A DNA stretch of 64,000 nucleotides, taken from Roseateles sp. (GTDB lineage: Bacteria; Pseudomonadota; Gammaproteobacteria; Burkholderiales; Burkholderiaceae_C). The stretch covers positions 108,200-172,199 of the forward strand of contig JACDQM010000167.1 of the NCBI GenBank assembly GCA_015657635.1, read 5' to 3'. Each line of letters begins with the position of its first letter. Within the stretch, counting starts at the first letter, position 1. Of this stretch, positions 63,287 through 64,000 are shown piece after piece. A program made the translations under genes and the position numbers. The notes beneath the pieces are model-generated. The model was not told the DNA's origin. It did no database searches and saw only the letters and a list, made by a program, of their open reading frames with translations.

Positions 63287-63371
63287 GGCGGCGACCTTTC
63301 GCGGGCGTGGGATCGGGCTGTGATGCTAGCGGTTTTCAGTAGCGTCCATCTAGCTGAAATCCCTGTGCTGA

Positions 63372-63537
63372 TCGTGGCCGGTCCCACAAGTTCCTGCACA
63401 TGAAGCCGCGTCTTCCGCGCCAGCCCAGCGTTGTGAATCCTCGCGATACCGCGGGGTATCGCTGCGGTTCACGCCTCGGTCTGGCACGGAATCCATCGCC
63501 TTCATTCTTGTGCAGTGACTTGCGGGACAGGCCACTA
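63372..63537. repeat. 166-bp palindromic element at the YdeI-family stop codon
   Basis: Imperfect 28-base terminal inverted repeats stand at 63372-63399 (starting TCGTGGCCGGTCCCACAAGT) and 63510-63537. The inner arms pair through GTGAA/TTCAC and a perfect central stem GCGATACC/GGTATCGC with a 4-base GCGG loop, so nearly the whole element folds into one long hairpin. The last triplet, read on the minus strand as TAG, is the stop codon of the YdeI-family gene. The interior resembles the 53.9-kb copy. Confidence 0.82.
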
Positions 63538-64000
63538 GCGCATTCGTTGGCCGGCCGAACAGGCGGCGATCAGCTTGGCCAGCCGGGCGGCGCGGGTCTC
63601 GGCCTTCTTGGCGGAGCAGACCCAGTGCAGCAATGTCTTGCGCGCGCTGGGCGGGTGGGCGTCGTTGAAGAAGGCCCAGGCGCTCTTGTCGCGCTTGAAC
63701 AGGCGGAGCTCGGCGGGGCTCAGCTCAGCCAGCGGCTGCGGCGGCTGCTCGTAGGAATAGACCGCCGATTTGTGCGCCAGCCGCTGCCCGAAGGCCGCTT
63801 CGCCGGCCGGCGTCATGCGGCCAGCGGCGCGCAGCGCCTCGACCTTGGCGAGGTTGACCGCGCTCCAGATCGAGCCGGGGCGGCGCGGCGTGAAGCGGAT
63901 GCAGTAGCGCTCTTCATCGATGCGGCGGCGCACGCCGTCGATCCAGCCAAAGCACAGCGCCTCGTCCACCGACTCGGACCAGCTCATGCTCGGCCGGCCG
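63535..64000 (-). CDS. YdeI/OmpD-associated family protein, 5' end outside window
   Basis: The coding frame is open through the right edge and reads GRPSMSWSESVDEALCFGWI, matching the family pattern GKPSxxWxESVDEALCFGWIDG, so the ATG at 63987 is internal and the true start is beyond the window. The C-terminal part has AYSYEQ-like and LHWVCSAKKAETRAARLAKL segments typical of YdeI (bacteriocin-protection-like, DUF1905/OmpD-associated) proteins. Function is poorly defined. It ends in the palindromic element, which supplies its TAG stop. Confidence 0.85.
   Translation of the reverse strand, partial: GRPSMSWSESVDEALCFGWIDGVRRRIDEERYCIRFTPRRPGSIWSAVNLAKVEALRAAGRMTPAGEAAFGQRLAHKSAVYSYEQPPQPLAELSPAELRLFKRDKSAWAFFNDAHPPSARKTLLHWVCSAKKAETRAARLAKLIAACSAGQRMR

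Overview
The window is GC-rich, densely packed chromosomal DNA of a betaproteobacterium, most likely a Burkholderiales member of the Rubrivivax-Leptothrix-Roseateles type. Supporting this are the dusB-fis-purH order, two PEP-CTERM proteins, a PHA granule protein with an alanine/lysine-rich tail, a glutamate ABC transporter tied to a DctB/DctD-like two-component system, and a PCuAC/TonB copper cluster. I see no rRNA, tRNA, CRISPR array or prophage.

Layout. 1-3.0 kb: minus-strand dusB-fis-purH (purH runs off the left edge), preceded by a terminator and stacked hairpins that may be a small RNA. 3.3-11.5 kb: two PEP-CTERM proteins, a YqaA/DedA-like membrane protein, an M32 carboxypeptidase, a patatin-like lipase, a phasin and a two-domain fatty acyl-CoA reductase, together suggesting neutral-lipid storage metabolism. 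11.8-14 kb: feoAB behind a Fur-box-like site. 14-19.5 kb: zinc-type oxidoreductase/LysR divergent pair, a PlsC-like acyltransferase, SirB2, DUF3297 and a RutG-like permease. 19.6-26.2 kb: a cation P-type ATPase and a TRAP transporter (DctP, fused DctQM, frameshifted TatT-like lipoprotein).

27.4-34.8 kb is the accessory part. A lone integron-type gene cassette carries an Abi-alpha/DUF4393-like gene with a recognisable attC, inserted at a site resembling attI1. It is followed by small secreted or membrane proteins without clear function, an ankyrin protein, a guanidinium-type SMR exporter and two frameshifted genes. 34.9-40.3 kb: an AraC regulator divergent from a FAD dehydrogenase / BASS transporter / TPP enzyme operon, a plausible catabolic unit. 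40.3-47.9 kb: a probable single operon of two glutamate/aspartate binding proteins, gltJKL, a sensor kinase and a sigma-54 activator, headed by a sigma-54 promoter and two CGG-N4-CCG dyads, which suggests autoregulation. 48-53.3 kb: a copper operon (DUF2946, PCuAC, TonB receptor, sialidase-fold protein, thioredoxin-like protein). 53.5-64 kb: a lipoprotein, an FNT channel, a fused ABC transporter with a RusA-like gene, a frameshifted GST, an S9 peptidase and small enzymes, ending in a YdeI-family gene cut by the right edge.

Two cross-cutting signals stand out. Three palindromic elements of about 166 bp (17.3, 53.9 and 63.4 kb) each abut a gene so that the TAG stop codon lies at the element's end; at 17.3 kb both flanking genes end this way. 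Separately, four genes are broken by what can each be explained as one missing base in a GC-rich context, which points to sequencing deletions at least as much as to gene decay.
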